Below, in pieces: positions 23,316 through 31,741 of a DNA stretch of 64,000 nt. Source of the DNA: JACVRW01 sp963825345. Lineage in GTDB: Bacteria; Actinomycetota; Thermoleophilia; Solirubrobacterales; Thermoleophilaceae. Under the pieces are notes generated by a model that saw only the letters and a list, made by a program, of their open reading frames with translations, did not search any database and was not told the DNA's origin. The stretch is from NCBI GenBank assembly GCA_963825345.1, contig CAWGSQ010000005.1, positions 248,001 to 312,000 of the forward strand. The letters are read 5' to 3'. A program made the translations under genes and the position numbers. Position 1 is the stretch's first letter, and every line of letters begins with the position of its first letter.

Positions 23316-24992
23316 TCAGCCCACCATGTCCCGGGCGGCCTGACCGGCCGGGATCATCGGGTAGCAGTTCTCCTCGGGCGTCACGCGCACGTCCACGAGC
23401 ACGGGGCCCTCGGTGGCGAGCGCCTCCTTGAAGCCGCCCACCAGCTCGTTCTTGTCGGTGATCAGCATGCCCTTGGCGCCGAAGGCGTCCGCAAGCTTCA
23501 CCCAGTCCGGGCTCGATCCCATCTTCACCGACGAGTAGCGGCGGTCCCAGAACAGCTCCTGCCACTGGCGCACCATGCCGAGGTGGCCGTTGTTCATCAT
23601 GAAGATCTTCACCGGGATGCTCTCGTCGACGCAGGTGGCCAGCTCCTGGATGTTCATGATCAGCGAGCCGTCGCCGGCCAGGCAGACCACGTCGTCGTCC
23701 GGACACGCGACCTTGGCGCCCATCGCGGACGGCAGGCCGAATCCCATCGTGCCGAGGCCGCCGGAGTTGATCCACTGGCGCGGGCGCGTGAAGCTGTAGT
23801 ACTGCGCGGCCCACATCTGGTGCTGGCCCACGTCGGAGGTCACGATCGCCTCCCCGCCGGTGGCCTCGAACATGGCCTGGACCATGTACTGCGGCTTGAT
23901 CTCGCCGTCCGCGGTCTGCTCGTAGGCCAATGGGTGCTTGTCCTGCCAGCCCTTGATGCGCTGCCACCAGCCCTCGAGCCGCGACGGATCCGCCCCGAGC
24001 GCCCGGTACTCGGCGGTCAGCTTGGGGAGGATGTTCTTGGCGTCGCCGACGATCGGGATGTGCGCCGGCACGTTCTTCGAGATCTCCGCCGGGTCCACGT
24101 CGATGTGGATGAACTTCGCGCGCGGGGCGAACTCGGAGAGCTTGCCGGTCACGCGGTCGTCGAAGCGCGCGCCGATGGCCACGATCAGGTCCGCCTCATC
24201 CATCGAATAGTTCGCCGTGCGCGTGCCGTGCATCCCGGGCATGCCGAGCCACTGTTTGTCGTCGGCCGGGTAGGCGCCCAGTCCCATCAGCGTGCAGGTG
24301 ACGGGGAAGCGGTCGGACGTGCAGAGCTCGCGGAACTCCTTCGAGGCGTTGGCGTTCACGATCCCGCCGCCGCCGTAGATCACGGGCCGGCGCGCGTTCG
24401 CCAGCGCCTTGGCGGCGAGGCGGATCTGCTTGAGGTTGCCGTCCGTGGTCGGCTGGTAGCCGGGCAGGTGGACGCTCGCCACCGGCTCGTACGGGATGTC
24501 GGCGCGCGAGAGGTCCTGCGGGATGTCCACCAGCACCGGGCCCGGGCGCCCCGTGCGCGCCACGTGGAATGCCTCGTGGATCGCGTTCGGGATCTGGCGC
24601 GGGTCCTGGATCATGATCGAGTGCTTCACGATCGGCATCGTGATGCCGGAGATGTCGGCCTCCTGGAAGCCGTCCGTGCCGATCAGGTCGGTGCGCACCT
24701 GTCCGGTGAGGAAGACCGTCGGCACGCTGTCCATCACGGCGTCCGCGATCGCGGTCACCAGGTTGGTGGCGCCGGGACCGCTCGTGGCCAGCGCAACCCC
24801 GACCTTCCCTGACGCCTTCGCGTAGCCCTCCGCGGCGTGGCCGGCGCCCTGCTCGTGACGGCACTGGACGTGCCGCAGCCCGGCGTCGTAGAGCGCGTCG
24901 TACGTGGGCAGGTTCGCGCCCCCCGGGATGCCGAATACATGGTCAACGCCCTCGGCCTTGAGGCACTCCATGATGGCGTCGACGGCTCGCAT
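23316..24992 (-). CDS. ilvB: acetolactate synthase large (catalytic) subunit
   Basis: Thiamine-diphosphate- and FAD-dependent enzyme for the first common step of branched-chain amino acid synthesis. 558 residues. FGIPGGANLPTYDAL, CRHEQGAGHAAEGYA (catalytic Glu), TSGPGATNLVT, and the ThDP motif GDGSLIMNIQELATCVDESI with NNGHLGMVRQWQ are present. I chose the ATG at 24992, where the family N-terminus MRAVDAIMECLKAEG begins; the frame is open a further 72 codons upstream but runs through another gene. AAAGGA lies 10 nt before the start. A GC hairpin in the leader could be regulatory. Confidence 0.96.
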   Translation of the reverse strand: MRAVDAIMECLKAEGVDHVFGIPGGANLPTYDALYDAGLRHVQCRHEQGAGHAAEGYAKASGKVGVALATSGPGATNLVTAIADAVMDSVPTVFLTGQVRTDLIGTDGFQEADISGITMPIVKHSIMIQDPRQIPNAIHEAFHVARTGRPGPVLVDIPQDLSRADIPYEPVASVHLPGYQPTTDGNLKQIRLAAKALANARRPVIYGGGGIVNANASKEFRELCTSDRFPVTCTLMGLGAYPADDKQWLGMPGMHGTRTANYSMDEADLIVAIGARFDDRVTGKLSEFAPRAKFIHIDVDPAEISKNVPAHIPIVGDAKNILPKLTAEYRALGADPSRLEGWWQRIKGWQDKHPLAYEQTADGEIKPQYMVQAMFEATGGEAIVTSDVGQHQMWAAQYYSFTRPRQWINSGGLGTMGFGLPSAMGAKVACPDDDVVCLAGDGSLIMNIQELATCVDESIPVKIFMMNNGHLGMVRQWQELFWDRRYSSVKMGSSPDWVKLADAFGAKGMLITDKNELVGGFKEALATEGPVLVDVRVTPEENCYPMIPAGQAARDMVG

Positions 24993-25002
24993 GACGGCGC
25001 GG

Positions 25003-25008
25003 TCCTTT
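25003..25008 (-). promoter_or_regulatory. ribosome-binding site of ilvB
   Basis: AAAGGA on the minus strand, 10 nt from the ilvB ATG. It supports the start at 24992 and shows that internal cistrons here can use Shine-Dalgarno initiation. Confidence 0.5.
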
Positions 25009-25025
25009 CGGGATGGAAGTTGCGA

Positions 25026-25041
25026 CTGGCTGGGCAGCCAG
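25026..25041 (-). promoter_or_regulatory. hairpin in the ilvB leader
   Basis: CTGGCT and AGCCAG arms with a 4-nt loop lie 34 nt before the ilvB ATG, in the 82-nt gap after the zinc-ribbon gene. It could be an attenuator element or weak terminator. No convincing Leu/Val/Ile leader peptide with its own start codon was found. Confidence 0.35.
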
Positions 25042-25074
25042 CAGAGAAGCCAGTCTACCAGTGGTTTTTCGCGC

Positions 25075-25350
25075 TCACAGCGGATTTCCTGCGGCGCCGG
25101 CCGCTTCCGGGAAGTGCAGATCGGTCCCGCAGCGCATACAGACCTGGTCCGAGATCGGCACCACGTTTCCGCACTCGGGGCACTGCCGCAGTGGGTCGTC
25201 CTGCTCATAGCGGTAGAGGAGCGCCGCGAAGATGCCGATTCCGGGCGTTGCGAAGCCGATCAGGAACCAGATCAGAAAAGAGCTTCCCTTCATCCGTCCG
25301 ATCACGCCGGTGGCGACGCCGAAGACGAACGCGATGAAGACGAATGTCAC
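25075..25350 (-). CDS. small membrane protein with C-terminal zinc ribbon
   Basis: 91 residues with a GTG start. Two hydrophobic segments (FVFIAFVFGVATGVIG and FLIWFLIGFATPGIGIFAAL) are followed by YRYEQDD and a four-Cys zinc ribbon, CPECGNVVPISDQVCMRCG, at about 61-79. The ribbon should be cytoplasmic if the protein is a hairpin. Such zinc-ribbon membrane proteins are widespread and uncharacterised. It starts 3 nt after the stop of a 56-residue membrane protein and is followed by ilvB after 82 nt, so all may share a transcript. No function is proposed. Confidence 0.85.
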   Translation of the reverse strand: MTFVFIAFVFGVATGVIGRMKGSSFLIWFLIGFATPGIGIFAALLYRYEQDDPLRQCPECGNVVPISDQVCMRCGTDLHFPEAAGAAGNPL

Positions 25351-25353
25351 TGC

Positions 25354-25524
25354 TCAGAGCACGCGCAGGGCCCAGACCACCGCCATGACGGCGATCACGG
25401 CAATCACGATCCACGCGACCGCCGCAACGAACCCGAGCACGACCTTGAACAGGACATACGCCGCAACGATCAGAACCGCTACGGCGAGCAGCTTGCGTGC
25501 TGCATCTGATGCCAGTTGTCCCAT
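25354..25524 (-). CDS. 56-residue hydrophobic protein
   Basis: The minus strand reads MGQLASDAARKLLAVAVLIV and then YVLFKVVLGFVAAVAWIVIAV through to a C-terminal VWALRVL: a short amphipathic start and two membrane helices. The gene is supported by a TAGAAT box 7 nt before its ATG, by a 3-nt gap to the following zinc-ribbon gene, and by the strongly membrane-type composition. It probably leads the operon that continues into ilvB-ilvN. No homologue is recognised. Confidence 0.7.
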   Translation of the reverse strand: MGQLASDAARKLLAVAVLIVAAYVLFKVVLGFVAAVAWIVIAVIAVMAVVWALRVL

Positions 25525-25531
25525 ACCAGAG

Positions 25532-25537
25532 ATTCTA
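25532..25537 (-). promoter_or_regulatory. -10 box TAGAAT for the small-protein/ilvBN unit
   Basis: TAGAAT on the minus strand with 7 nt to the ATG at 25524; no Shine-Dalgarno sequence. It lies just beyond the 3' end of the GNAT gene. Confidence 0.6.
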
Positions 25538-25545
25538 GGCGGCGC

Positions 25546-26493
25546 TCACAGCAATCTTGCGGGCCGGGTGCCCAGGTAGCGGTCGAGCCCCGGTAGCGGG
25601 ACCGACGACATGATCCAGGCGGGCCAGTAGATCTTGAAGCCGAACCCGCGCAGCCGGTTGATCAGGTACCACGAGTCGGTGGTGCAGTAGACCCCGAAGG
25701 TCTCCGGCTCCTGCATCTTCGCGACGCGGTCGAGCGCCGCCAGCACCACCGGGATGAGATCCTGGGGGTGCTCGCCCACCGCCGGGCCGATCTCGCCGAG
25801 GTTGCTCACCCAGCAGAGGCCCGTTGCGCGTCCCGACTCCGCATCGACGGTGGCGAGGCAGTTACGGGTGCGGCCGAAGAACTCGTGCAGTGCGGGCCGC
25901 TCGTGCCCGATCGCCTCCGGCTCGAGGCGCTTCCACTCCTCCACGGCCCGCTCCGAGGTGAGCACGTGCACGTCGGGCTCCGTCGTGTCGAGCTCGAGCG
26001 CGCGCTGCTCCAGGTAGCGGTCCACGCGGTGGCGCATGTGCCAGTGGCCGCTCACCGGCATCACTCCGAACTTGGTGAAGAGGGTGAGGTCGGTCGGGGT
26101 TCCCACGGCCACCACGAGCCGGCCGAGCTCGGGGGTCGGCGACTCGGGCCAGCAGCGCTCGAGCAGCGCGGAGCTCACGCCGCGGCCCATGTGCGAGGGG
26201 GCCACCCAGAGCTCCGCCATCTCGTCCATGGAGCCGAAGCGCGCCATGAGCACGTAGCCCACGAGCTCGTCGCCCTCCTCGCAGACCATGAAGCACCCGC
26301 CCTCCTGCGCGGCGAGGAACTCGATCAGCGGCCGCTCGCGCCTCCAGTCCTCGCGCAGCCCCTCCTCAGTGCGGCCCTGCGCCCCCGTGATGAGCCCGCG
26401 CGCCCGCCGCGACGCGTCCCAGGCCACCTCGCCGAGCTCGAACACGGCCTGCAGGTCGCTGGCGCGACCGTCGCGGAAGGTCAGCTCGGTCAC
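25546..26493 (-). CDS. tandem GNAT-domain acetyltransferase
   Basis: 315 residues containing two GNAT-like halves. The first (about 1-150) has an acetyl-CoA motif, VAPSHMGRGVSSALLERC, preceded by YVLMARFGSMDEMAELWV. The second (about 165-315) is degenerate, with no clear Q/RxxGxG/A loop, and ends in a conserved WYLINRLRGFGFKIYWPAWI segment. Double GNAT proteins include mycothiol synthase, but that signature is absent. The acceptor is unknown. The GTG start at 26493 overlaps the stop of the NADH dehydrogenase gene, indicating coupling; the frame is open upstream only as antisense-like noise. Confidence 0.85.
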   Translation of the reverse strand: MTELTFRDGRASDLQAVFELGEVAWDASRRARGLITGAQGRTEEGLREDWRRERPLIEFLAAQEGGCFMVCEEGDELVGYVLMARFGSMDEMAELWVAPSHMGRGVSSALLERCWPESPTPELGRLVVAVGTPTDLTLFTKFGVMPVSGHWHMRHRVDRYLEQRALELDTTEPDVHVLTSERAVEEWKRLEPEAIGHERPALHEFFGRTRNCLATVDAESGRATGLCWVSNLGEIGPAVGEHPQDLIPVVLAALDRVAKMQEPETFGVYCTTDSWYLINRLRGFGFKIYWPAWIMSSVPLPGLDRYLGTRPARLL

Positions 26494-27815
26494 TGACCGG
26501 GTGCCTCGTCCGGCTGCCGCGCCTCGTCGAGGTAGGTCTGGAGCGAGGGTGGATGGCCGAGCTGGCCGAGCTCGGCGGACGCGCGGCCGAACAGCAGGCC
26601 GACCGTCCAGTCGGCCGCCAGGCGCACCCGGCGCGCCGCGCCGGGCATCATTGCCAGGTGGTAGGTCCGGGCGGCGAACCAGGCCGGGAAGCCGCGCAGC
26701 CGGATCCCGAGCATCGTGGCCACCGCCTTGTGCTGGCCGAGGTCCACGAACACGCCGAGCGTGCGATAGCGGAACTTCCGCGGCTCCTTCCCCGCCAACG
26801 CGGCCGCCACGTTGCTCCCGACCACCCTCCCCTGGCGGATCGCGTGCTGCGCCGTCGGGGGGCTCGGCGCCTTTCGCCTCTGCGCCGGGTCCGGGACGGC
26901 TGCCGCGTCGCCGATCGCCCAGACGTTGTGCTGCCCCTTCACCCGCATGAATGCGTCGGTCTCGATGCGGCCGCCCTTGGTGAGTGGCAGCCCGAGCTCC
27001 CTCACGATCGCGGGAGGCTTCACCCCGGCCGTCCAGCACACCGTCCGGGTGGCCACGCGCTCCCCGGTCGAGAGCACGGCGCTGCGCTCGTCCATGCGCT
27101 CGAGCCGGGTGCCGGTGCGCAGCTCGATCCCGCGTCCGCGCAGCTCCTTGGAGGCGAACTCCGCGAGGCTCTCGGGGATCTCGGGCATGATCCGGTCGAG
27201 CACGTCGGCGATGATCCAGCGCGTGCCCGTCTGGCGGCAGCGCGGGTAGCGCTCGATCGTGGCGTTCACGTAGTCCTGGAGCTCCGCGATCCCCTCCACC
27301 CCGGCATATCCCGCGCCCACGAACAGGAACGTGAGGTACTCGCGCCTGCTCTCGTCGTCGGGCAGCGACTCCGCGATCTCCAGGTTGAGCAGGGCGCGGT
27401 TGCGCACCATGATGGCGTCGGCGAGCGTCTTGAAGCCGAGGGCATGCTCCGCGAGGCCGGGGATCGGCAGCACCCGCGAGACCGACCCGAGCGCCACGAC
27501 GAGCTGGTCGTAGCGGAGCGTCTCGTCCCGCTCGTCGAGGGTGCGCATGTACAGCTCGTTCACCCCGGGGTCGGCGCCGGTCACGCGCCCGAGGCGCAGA
27601 TCCGCCCACTCGAGCTCCTCCCGAAGCGGCACCACCACGTGGCGCGGCTCGAGGGAGCCCGCCGCGGCGCCGGGCAGGAGCGGCGAATAGAGCAGGAAGT
27701 TCACGTCCGAGACGACGATGATGCGCGCGCTGTAGCGCGGCAGCCGCCGCTCGAGCCGGCGCGCCGCGTAGAGCCCGCCGAACCCTCCGCCCGCGATTAC
27801 GACGTCGAAGGCCAC
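26490..27815 (-). CDS. ndh: type II NADH dehydrogenase
   Basis: Single-subunit, non-proton-pumping NADH:quinone oxidoreductase, peripheral on the membrane, feeding electrons to menaquinone. 441 residues. The FAD-binding start VVIAGGGFGGLYAARRLE, the NADH-binding FVGAGYAGVEGIAELQDY at about 173, WTAGVKPP, and the second flavin motif VWAIGDAAAVPDP are all present. The C-terminus (about 370-441) carries the amphipathic membrane-binding region with FPAWFAARTYHLAMMPG. GTG start with TAGCCT 7 nt upstream. Sulfide:quinone reductases are related but differ in Cys pattern. Confidence 0.92.
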   Translation of the reverse strand: MAFDVVIAGGGFGGLYAARRLERRLPRYSARIIVVSDVNFLLYSPLLPGAAAGSLEPRHVVVPLREELEWADLRLGRVTGADPGVNELYMRTLDERDETLRYDQLVVALGSVSRVLPIPGLAEHALGFKTLADAIMVRNRALLNLEIAESLPDDESRREYLTFLFVGAGYAGVEGIAELQDYVNATIERYPRCRQTGTRWIIADVLDRIMPEIPESLAEFASKELRGRGIELRTGTRLERMDERSAVLSTGERVATRTVCWTAGVKPPAIVRELGLPLTKGGRIETDAFMRVKGQHNVWAIGDAAAVPDPAQRRKAPSPPTAQHAIRQGRVVGSNVAAALAGKEPRKFRYRTLGVFVDLGQHKAVATMLGIRLRGFPAWFAARTYHLAMMPGAARRVRLAADWTVGLLFGRASAELGQLGHPPSLQTYLDEARQPDEAPGQ

Positions 27816-27822
27816 GCGCCCG

Positions 27823-27828
27823 AGGCTA
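27823..27828 (-). promoter_or_regulatory. -10 box TAGCCT for ndh
   Basis: TAGCCT on the minus strand, 7 nt from the ndh GTG, overlapping the last codon region of the preceding same-strand gene. No Shine-Dalgarno site. Confidence 0.55.
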
Positions 27829-28482
27829 CCCAGCCGCTCGCCGCGCCGCGTCCAGGGCCGGGCGCATGCGGTTCGGCAGGCGCCGGGCCACCCGCCAGGG
27901 AGCGCCCGCGAAGGCGTGGTTCGCCACGGTGGCGAAGCCCTCCTCGTCCACGCGTAACGCGAGCAGCAGGTGCGCTATGCGGTCGGACGGCGGCAGCTCG
28001 CGGTCCACGGCCTGCACGCAGAAGCAGTGCACCCGGCGGCCACCGGGCGACACGAGCAGCGCGCCGCCCTCGCCGAGCAGCCAGACGCCCAGCTCGCCGT
28101 GCTGGAGCGCGAGGCCGGTGTCGCGCTGGAGCTGGCGCTCGTCGTGGCCGAGCAGGTCGCCGAGCAGGCCCTGGGCGACGGGCTCACCGGGGAAGGCGGC
28201 GGGATCTCCGTCCTCCGCGCGGGGCCGCTTCGGCCGGACCACGCTCGCGCCCCGGAAGGCGTACAGCTCGGGGATGATCCAAGCGTGCGCCAGCGCCGCG
28301 AGCGCGACCGGGGTGGCGAGCGGCTCGAGCCAGATCATCCCCACGCCCGCGCAGATGAACGGCACCGTGTAGAGGAGCGTCCAGGCATGCCAGATGCGTG
28401 CCCAGCGGCGCAGCCAGTGGGCGTCCGTGGGCTGGCGCCACGGGACCGAAGCGAGCTCGGGAAGTGCCCTATCCGCCTGCAA
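27826..28482 (-). CDS. membrane-associated protein of unknown function
   Basis: 218 residues. An N-terminal soluble start is followed by two hydrophobic helices (about 30-52 and 55-75: AWTLLYTVPFICAGVGMIWL and PVALAALAHAWIIPELYAFR). The remainder (about 80-218) is soluble and contains LLGDLLGHDERQLQRDTGLA and GVWLLGEGGALLVSPGGRRV, suggesting a small globular cytoplasmic domain. I do not recognise the family. It overlaps the upstream 74-residue gene by 14 nt and is followed by ndh after 10 nt, so a link with the ndh-GNAT operon is likely. Confidence 0.75.
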   Translation of the reverse strand: MQADRALPELASVPWRQPTDAHWLRRWARIWHAWTLLYTVPFICAGVGMIWLEPLATPVALAALAHAWIIPELYAFRGASVVRPKRPRAEDGDPAAFPGEPVAQGLLGDLLGHDERQLQRDTGLALQHGELGVWLLGEGGALLVSPGGRRVHCFCVQAVDRELPPSDRIAHLLLALRVDEEGFATVANHAFAGAPWRVARRLPNRMRPALDAARRAAG

Positions 28483-28693
28483 TTGGACGCCGCAGGATGA
28501 CCATGTCGGCGTCCCGCGGAAGCTGACGCACGTGCGTGGCCTTGCCTGGCCCGTCGGGAACCGTGCCGATGTACCCGAGCTCCTGCTGCCCGGTGAACTC
28601 CTGCACCGCCGCCGCGAAGGCGGCGTCGTCCTCCAGCGACCACTCGGCGAGCGTGGTGTGCCCTGTTGCGTCCATGCGAATGAGTCGTGCCAT
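28469..28693 (-). CDS. small soluble protein of unknown function
   Basis: 74 residues: MARLIRMDATGHTTLAEWSL, then AAFAAAVQEFTGQQELGYIG, ending MVILRRPIAGG. The pattern of short beta strands around one helix, with a C-terminal Gly-Gly, recalls a ubiquitin-like size and ending, but no relation is claimed. Supported by a TATCCT box 7 nt before the ATG and by a 14-nt overlap with the next gene. First gene of the unit running through ndh. Confidence 0.7.
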   Translation of the reverse strand: MARLIRMDATGHTTLAEWSLEDDAAFAAAVQEFTGQQELGYIGTVPDGPGKATHVRQLPRDADMVILRRPIAGG

Positions 28694-28700
28694 GAAATTC

Positions 28701-28706
28701 AGGATA
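28701..28706 (-). promoter_or_regulatory. -10 box TATCCT for the 74-residue gene
   Basis: TATCCT on the minus strand with 7 nt to the ATG at 28693. It lies in the 50-bp gap to a divergent small gene. Confidence 0.55.
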
Positions 28707-28743
28707 CGCCGGTTTGCAAGGGTCTCACCGGGTAGTCGAAGGC

Positions 28744-28929
28744 ATGGCCAAAACGAGAAATCAGAGCCTCCTGGACAACGTCCGCAGCACTCTCGGGCAG
28801 GTAACGAAAAATGGCCGGCGAGGCTCGCGCAACGGGAGCGGAATCGCCTCGCAGGCGTCGGGCTTCATCGGCGGACTGCTGAGCGGTGGCAGCGCCAACA
28901 GCCGCAGCCGGGGACGCCGCCGGCGCTAG
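28744..28929 (+). CDS. small basic protein
   Basis: 61 residues: MAKTRNQSLLDNVRSTLGQV, then a Gly/Ser/Arg-rich stretch, SGFIGGLLSGGSANSRS, and a terminal GRRRR. Strongly basic with a low-complexity tail, so DNA or RNA binding is conceivable but unproven. GAAGG stands 2 to 6 nt before the ATG. Its TAG shares a CTAG with the stop of the convergent gatB gene, an arrangement repeated elsewhere in this window, which supports it being a true gene. Confidence 0.6.
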   Translation: MAKTRNQSLLDNVRSTLGQVTKNGRRGSRNGSGIASQASGFIGGLLSGGSANSRSRGRRRR

Positions 28930-30347
28930 GCGCCGATCCGTTCGGTGATCATGCGCTGAACCTCGCCGCCGTCGGCGCGGCCCTTGGTCTCGCGCATCAC
29001 GGCGCCGACGATCGCCCCGATCGCCTGGCCCTTGCCCGCGCGGATCTTCTCGACGGCGTCAGGGTTGTCGGCGATCGCCTGATCCACGATCTGCTCGAGC
29101 TCGCCGCTATCGGCACGTCCGAGGCCCTTGGCCTCGACGACGCTGGCGGGGTCGCCGCCCTCGGCCACCAGCACGTCGAGCACCTCGCGCGCCGCCCCCG
29201 CCGACACCTGCTTCTCCCCCACCATCGCCACGAGGGTCGCCAGCGCGGCCGGCTCGAGCTTCGTGGTCGCCGGGTCGGTGTCGCCGATCCGGGCCGCCAG
29301 CTCGTTCGTCATCCAGTTGGCGAGGATGCGGGTATCGCCGTTGTCGCTCGCGGCCACCGCCGACTCGAAAAAGTCGCCGAGCTCCGAGCGGAAGGCGAGC
29401 AGCCGCGCAGTCTCAGCCGGCAGCTCCAGATCCCGCTCCAGCCGCTCGGCCCGTGCCGCGGGCAGCTCGGGCAGCGCCGCGCGGGCCCGCTCGAGCATCT
29501 CCCCGGTCGGCGCGATCGGGACGAGGTCCGGCTCGGGGAAGTAGCGGTAGTCGTGCGCCTCCTCCTTTGAGCGCAGCGAGGTGAGGCTGCCGCTCTGAGG
29601 GTCGTAGTGGAGGGTCTCCTGCTCCACCTTGCCGCCCTCGCGCACGAGCTGCTCCTGGCGCGCGATCTCGGCATCGATGCCGCGCTCGAGGAAGCGGAAC
29701 GAGTTCATGTTCTTCAGCTCGGTCTTCGTGCCGAGCGTGGCCGTGCCGGCTGGGCGGATCGACACGTTCGCGTCCATCCGCAGCGACCCCTCCTCCATGT
29801 TCACGTCGGAGACGCCCATGCGCCGCAGCGTGGCCTGGAGCAGCCGGCCGAAGTCCGCAGCCTGGGCGGCGGAGGTGAGATCCGGCTCCGTGACGATCTC
29901 GACGAGCGGCGTGCCGCCGCGGTTGAAGTCCACCACGCTCGTGGACGCGCCGTGGATCCGCCCCGACGTGCCAGCGTGGATCAGCTTGGCCGCGTCCTCC
30001 TCGAGGTGCACCCGATGGATGCGCACGTCGCCCAGCCGTCCGGCCGTGCCGAGTGGAATGTCGTACTGACTGATCTGGTAGCCCTTCGGCAGGTCCGGAT
30101 AGAAGTAGTTCTTGCGGTGGAAGATCGAGCGAGGGGCGATCTCGCAGTCGAACGCCATCGCGATCATCAGGCCGTAGTGGACCGCCTCCGCGTTGGTCAC
30201 CGGCAGCGTTCCTGGATGGCCCAGGCAGACCGGGCACACGAGCGTGTTCGGCTCCTCGCCGAACGAGAGCGCACAGCCGCAGAACATCTTCGTCTGAGTG
30301 CGGAGCTGCACGTGAATCTCGATGCCGATTACGGGTTCGTAGTTCAT
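28926..30347 (-). CDS. gatB: Asp-tRNA(Asn)/Glu-tRNA(Gln) amidotransferase subunit B
   Basis: Subunit that binds the mischarged tRNA and activates it with ATP before amidation. 473 residues. It begins YEPVIGIEIHVQL, then Zn-type Cys residues (MFCGCALSFGEEPNTLVCPVCLGHPG), HRKNYFYPDLPKGYQISQYD, GRIHGASTSVVDFNRGGTPL, and ends with a YqeY-like tail domain. I chose the ATG at 30347, overlapping the gatA TGA by 4 nt; the frame is open further upstream only within gatA antisense-like sequence. Last gene of gatC-gatA-gatB. Confidence 0.97.
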   Translation of the reverse strand: MNYEPVIGIEIHVQLRTQTKMFCGCALSFGEEPNTLVCPVCLGHPGTLPVTNAEAVHYGLMIAMAFDCEIAPRSIFHRKNYFYPDLPKGYQISQYDIPLGTAGRLGDVRIHRVHLEEDAAKLIHAGTSGRIHGASTSVVDFNRGGTPLVEIVTEPDLTSAAQAADFGRLLQATLRRMGVSDVNMEEGSLRMDANVSIRPAGTATLGTKTELKNMNSFRFLERGIDAEIARQEQLVREGGKVEQETLHYDPQSGSLTSLRSKEEAHDYRYFPEPDLVPIAPTGEMLERARAALPELPAARAERLERDLELPAETARLLAFRSELGDFFESAVAASDNGDTRILANWMTNELAARIGDTDPATTKLEPAALATLVAMVGEKQVSAGAAREVLDVLVAEGGDPASVVEAKGLGRADSGELEQIVDQAIADNPDAVEKIRAGKGQAIGAIVGAVMRETKGRADGGEVQRMITERIGA

Positions 30348-31741
30348 CCCACCGGCACTCCCTCGAAGCCGATCGACTTCTCGAGCGCGTGGGCGGCGTC
30401 GAGGATGCCCGCCTCGCTGAACGCCGGACCCGCGATCTGGAATCCCACCGGCAGCCCGTCCGAGAGGCCGCACGGGATCGAGATGGCGGGGATGCCTGCG
30501 AGCGGCATGGGCACCGTGTAGTAGTCCGACAGGTACATCGCGAGCGGGTCGGCGGTGCGCTCGCCGAGCTTGAAGGCCACCGTGGCCGAGGTGGGGCTCA
30601 CCACGAAGTCGACCTCCTCGAAGGCGGCGGAGAAGTCCTGCGCGATCTTCGTGCGCACCTTCTGCGCCGTGCCGTAATAGGCCTCGTAGTAGCCGGACGA
30701 GAGCGCGTAGGTGCCGATCATGATGCGGCGCTTGACCTCCTCGCCGAAGCCGTCGTGACGGGTCTGCTCGTACATGGAGGTGAGGTCGCCGTTGCCGGAG
30801 CGGCGCGCGTAGCGGACGCCGTCGTAGCGCGCGAGGTTGGCGCTCGCCTCGGCGGGCGCGATCACGTAGTAGGCGGCGATACCGTGGCGCGCGTTCGGCA
30901 GCTCGATCTCCTTCACGCTCCCGCCGAGCTCCTCGATCCTGGCGAGCGTCGCCCTTACGCTGTCGGCCACACCGGGCTCGAGGCCGGGCTCCTCCATCCC
31001 CCAGACGCCGAAGCGCAGGCCGTCGAGCCGCTCGGCGCTCGGCAGCGGAATCTCGCCCGGAATGCCGAGCGAGGTGGAGTCGCAGGGGTCCTTGCCCTGG
31101 AGGTGGCGGAGCAGGATCGCCGCATCTGTCACGTCGCGCGTGAGTGGCCCGCACTGGTCGAGCGACGAGGCGAAGGCGATCATCCCGTAGCGGCTGACCG
31201 CTCCATAGGTGGGCTTCATGCCGACGATCCCGCAGAGCGACGCGGGCTGGCGGATCGAGCCGCCCGTGTCCGTTCCGATCGCCCACGGCGCCGTTCCGGC
31301 CGCCACGGCGGCCGCGCTGCCGCCGCTCGACCCTCCCGGCACGCGCTCGCGATCCCACGGGTTCTGGACCGGGCCAAAGCCGGAGTTCTCGTTCGACGAG
31401 CCCATGGCGAACTCGTCCTGGTTGGTCTTGCCGAGCACGCGCGCGCCCGCGTCCTGGAGGTTGCGCACGCTCGTGGCGGTGTACGGCGGCCGGTAGCCCT
31501 CGAGGATGCGCGACCCGGCCATGCTCGGCACGCCCTCAACGCAGAAGAGGTCCTTCACGGCGATCGGCGGGAGCGTGCCGGCGTCCGCGGGCGCCTCGTC
31601 GGCCACCCACAGGTAGGAGCCGAGGTCGTCGCCGGCGGCGCGCTCGCGCCACAGCTCGAACAGCTCGCTCGACGAGATCTCGCCGGCCTCGATGCGCTCC
31701 GCCTGCTGCGCGGCCGTCAGCTTCAGCAGCTCGTCGCTCAC
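30344..31741 (-). CDS. gatA: Asp-tRNA(Asn)/Glu-tRNA(Gln) amidotransferase subunit A
   Basis: Amidase-signature subunit that releases ammonia from glutamine for tRNA amidation. 465 residues. The catalytic triad is visible as Lys63 (PIAVKDLFC), the cis-Ser in PGGSSGGSAAAVAAG, and the nucleophile Ser in GTDTGGSIRQPASLCG. The GTG start at 31741 overlaps the gatC stop by 4 nt and begins at the conserved N-terminus; the frame is open farther upstream within gatC but has no family similarity there. Identification is secure. Confidence 0.97.
   Translation of the reverse strand: MSDELLKLTAAQQAERIEAGEISSSELFELWRERAAGDDLGSYLWVADEAPADAGTLPPIAVKDLFCVEGVPSMAGSRILEGYRPPYTATSVRNLQDAGARVLGKTNQDEFAMGSSNENSGFGPVQNPWDRERVPGGSSGGSAAAVAAGTAPWAIGTDTGGSIRQPASLCGIVGMKPTYGAVSRYGMIAFASSLDQCGPLTRDVTDAAILLRHLQGKDPCDSTSLGIPGEIPLPSAERLDGLRFGVWGMEEPGLEPGVADSVRATLARIEELGGSVKEIELPNARHGIAAYYVIAPAEASANLARYDGVRYARRSGNGDLTSMYEQTRHDGFGEEVKRRIMIGTYALSSGYYEAYYGTAQKVRTKIAQDFSAAFEEVDFVVSPTSATVAFKLGERTADPLAMYLSDYYTVPMPLAGIPAISIPCGLSDGLPVGFQIAGPAFSEAGILDAAHALEKSIGFEGVPVG

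Noticed and set aside
24993..25080. A branched-chain leader peptide for ilvB attenuation (Leu/Val/Trp-rich reading before ilvB)
   Set aside because: That reading has no start codon of its own near the hairpin, and the alternative frame gives only a 7-codon peptide without Ile, Leu or Val runs.
28926..31358. An 810-codon frame that would extend gatB upstream
   Set aside because: The added part lies out of frame over gatA; GatB homology starts at ATG 30347, which overlaps the gatA stop.
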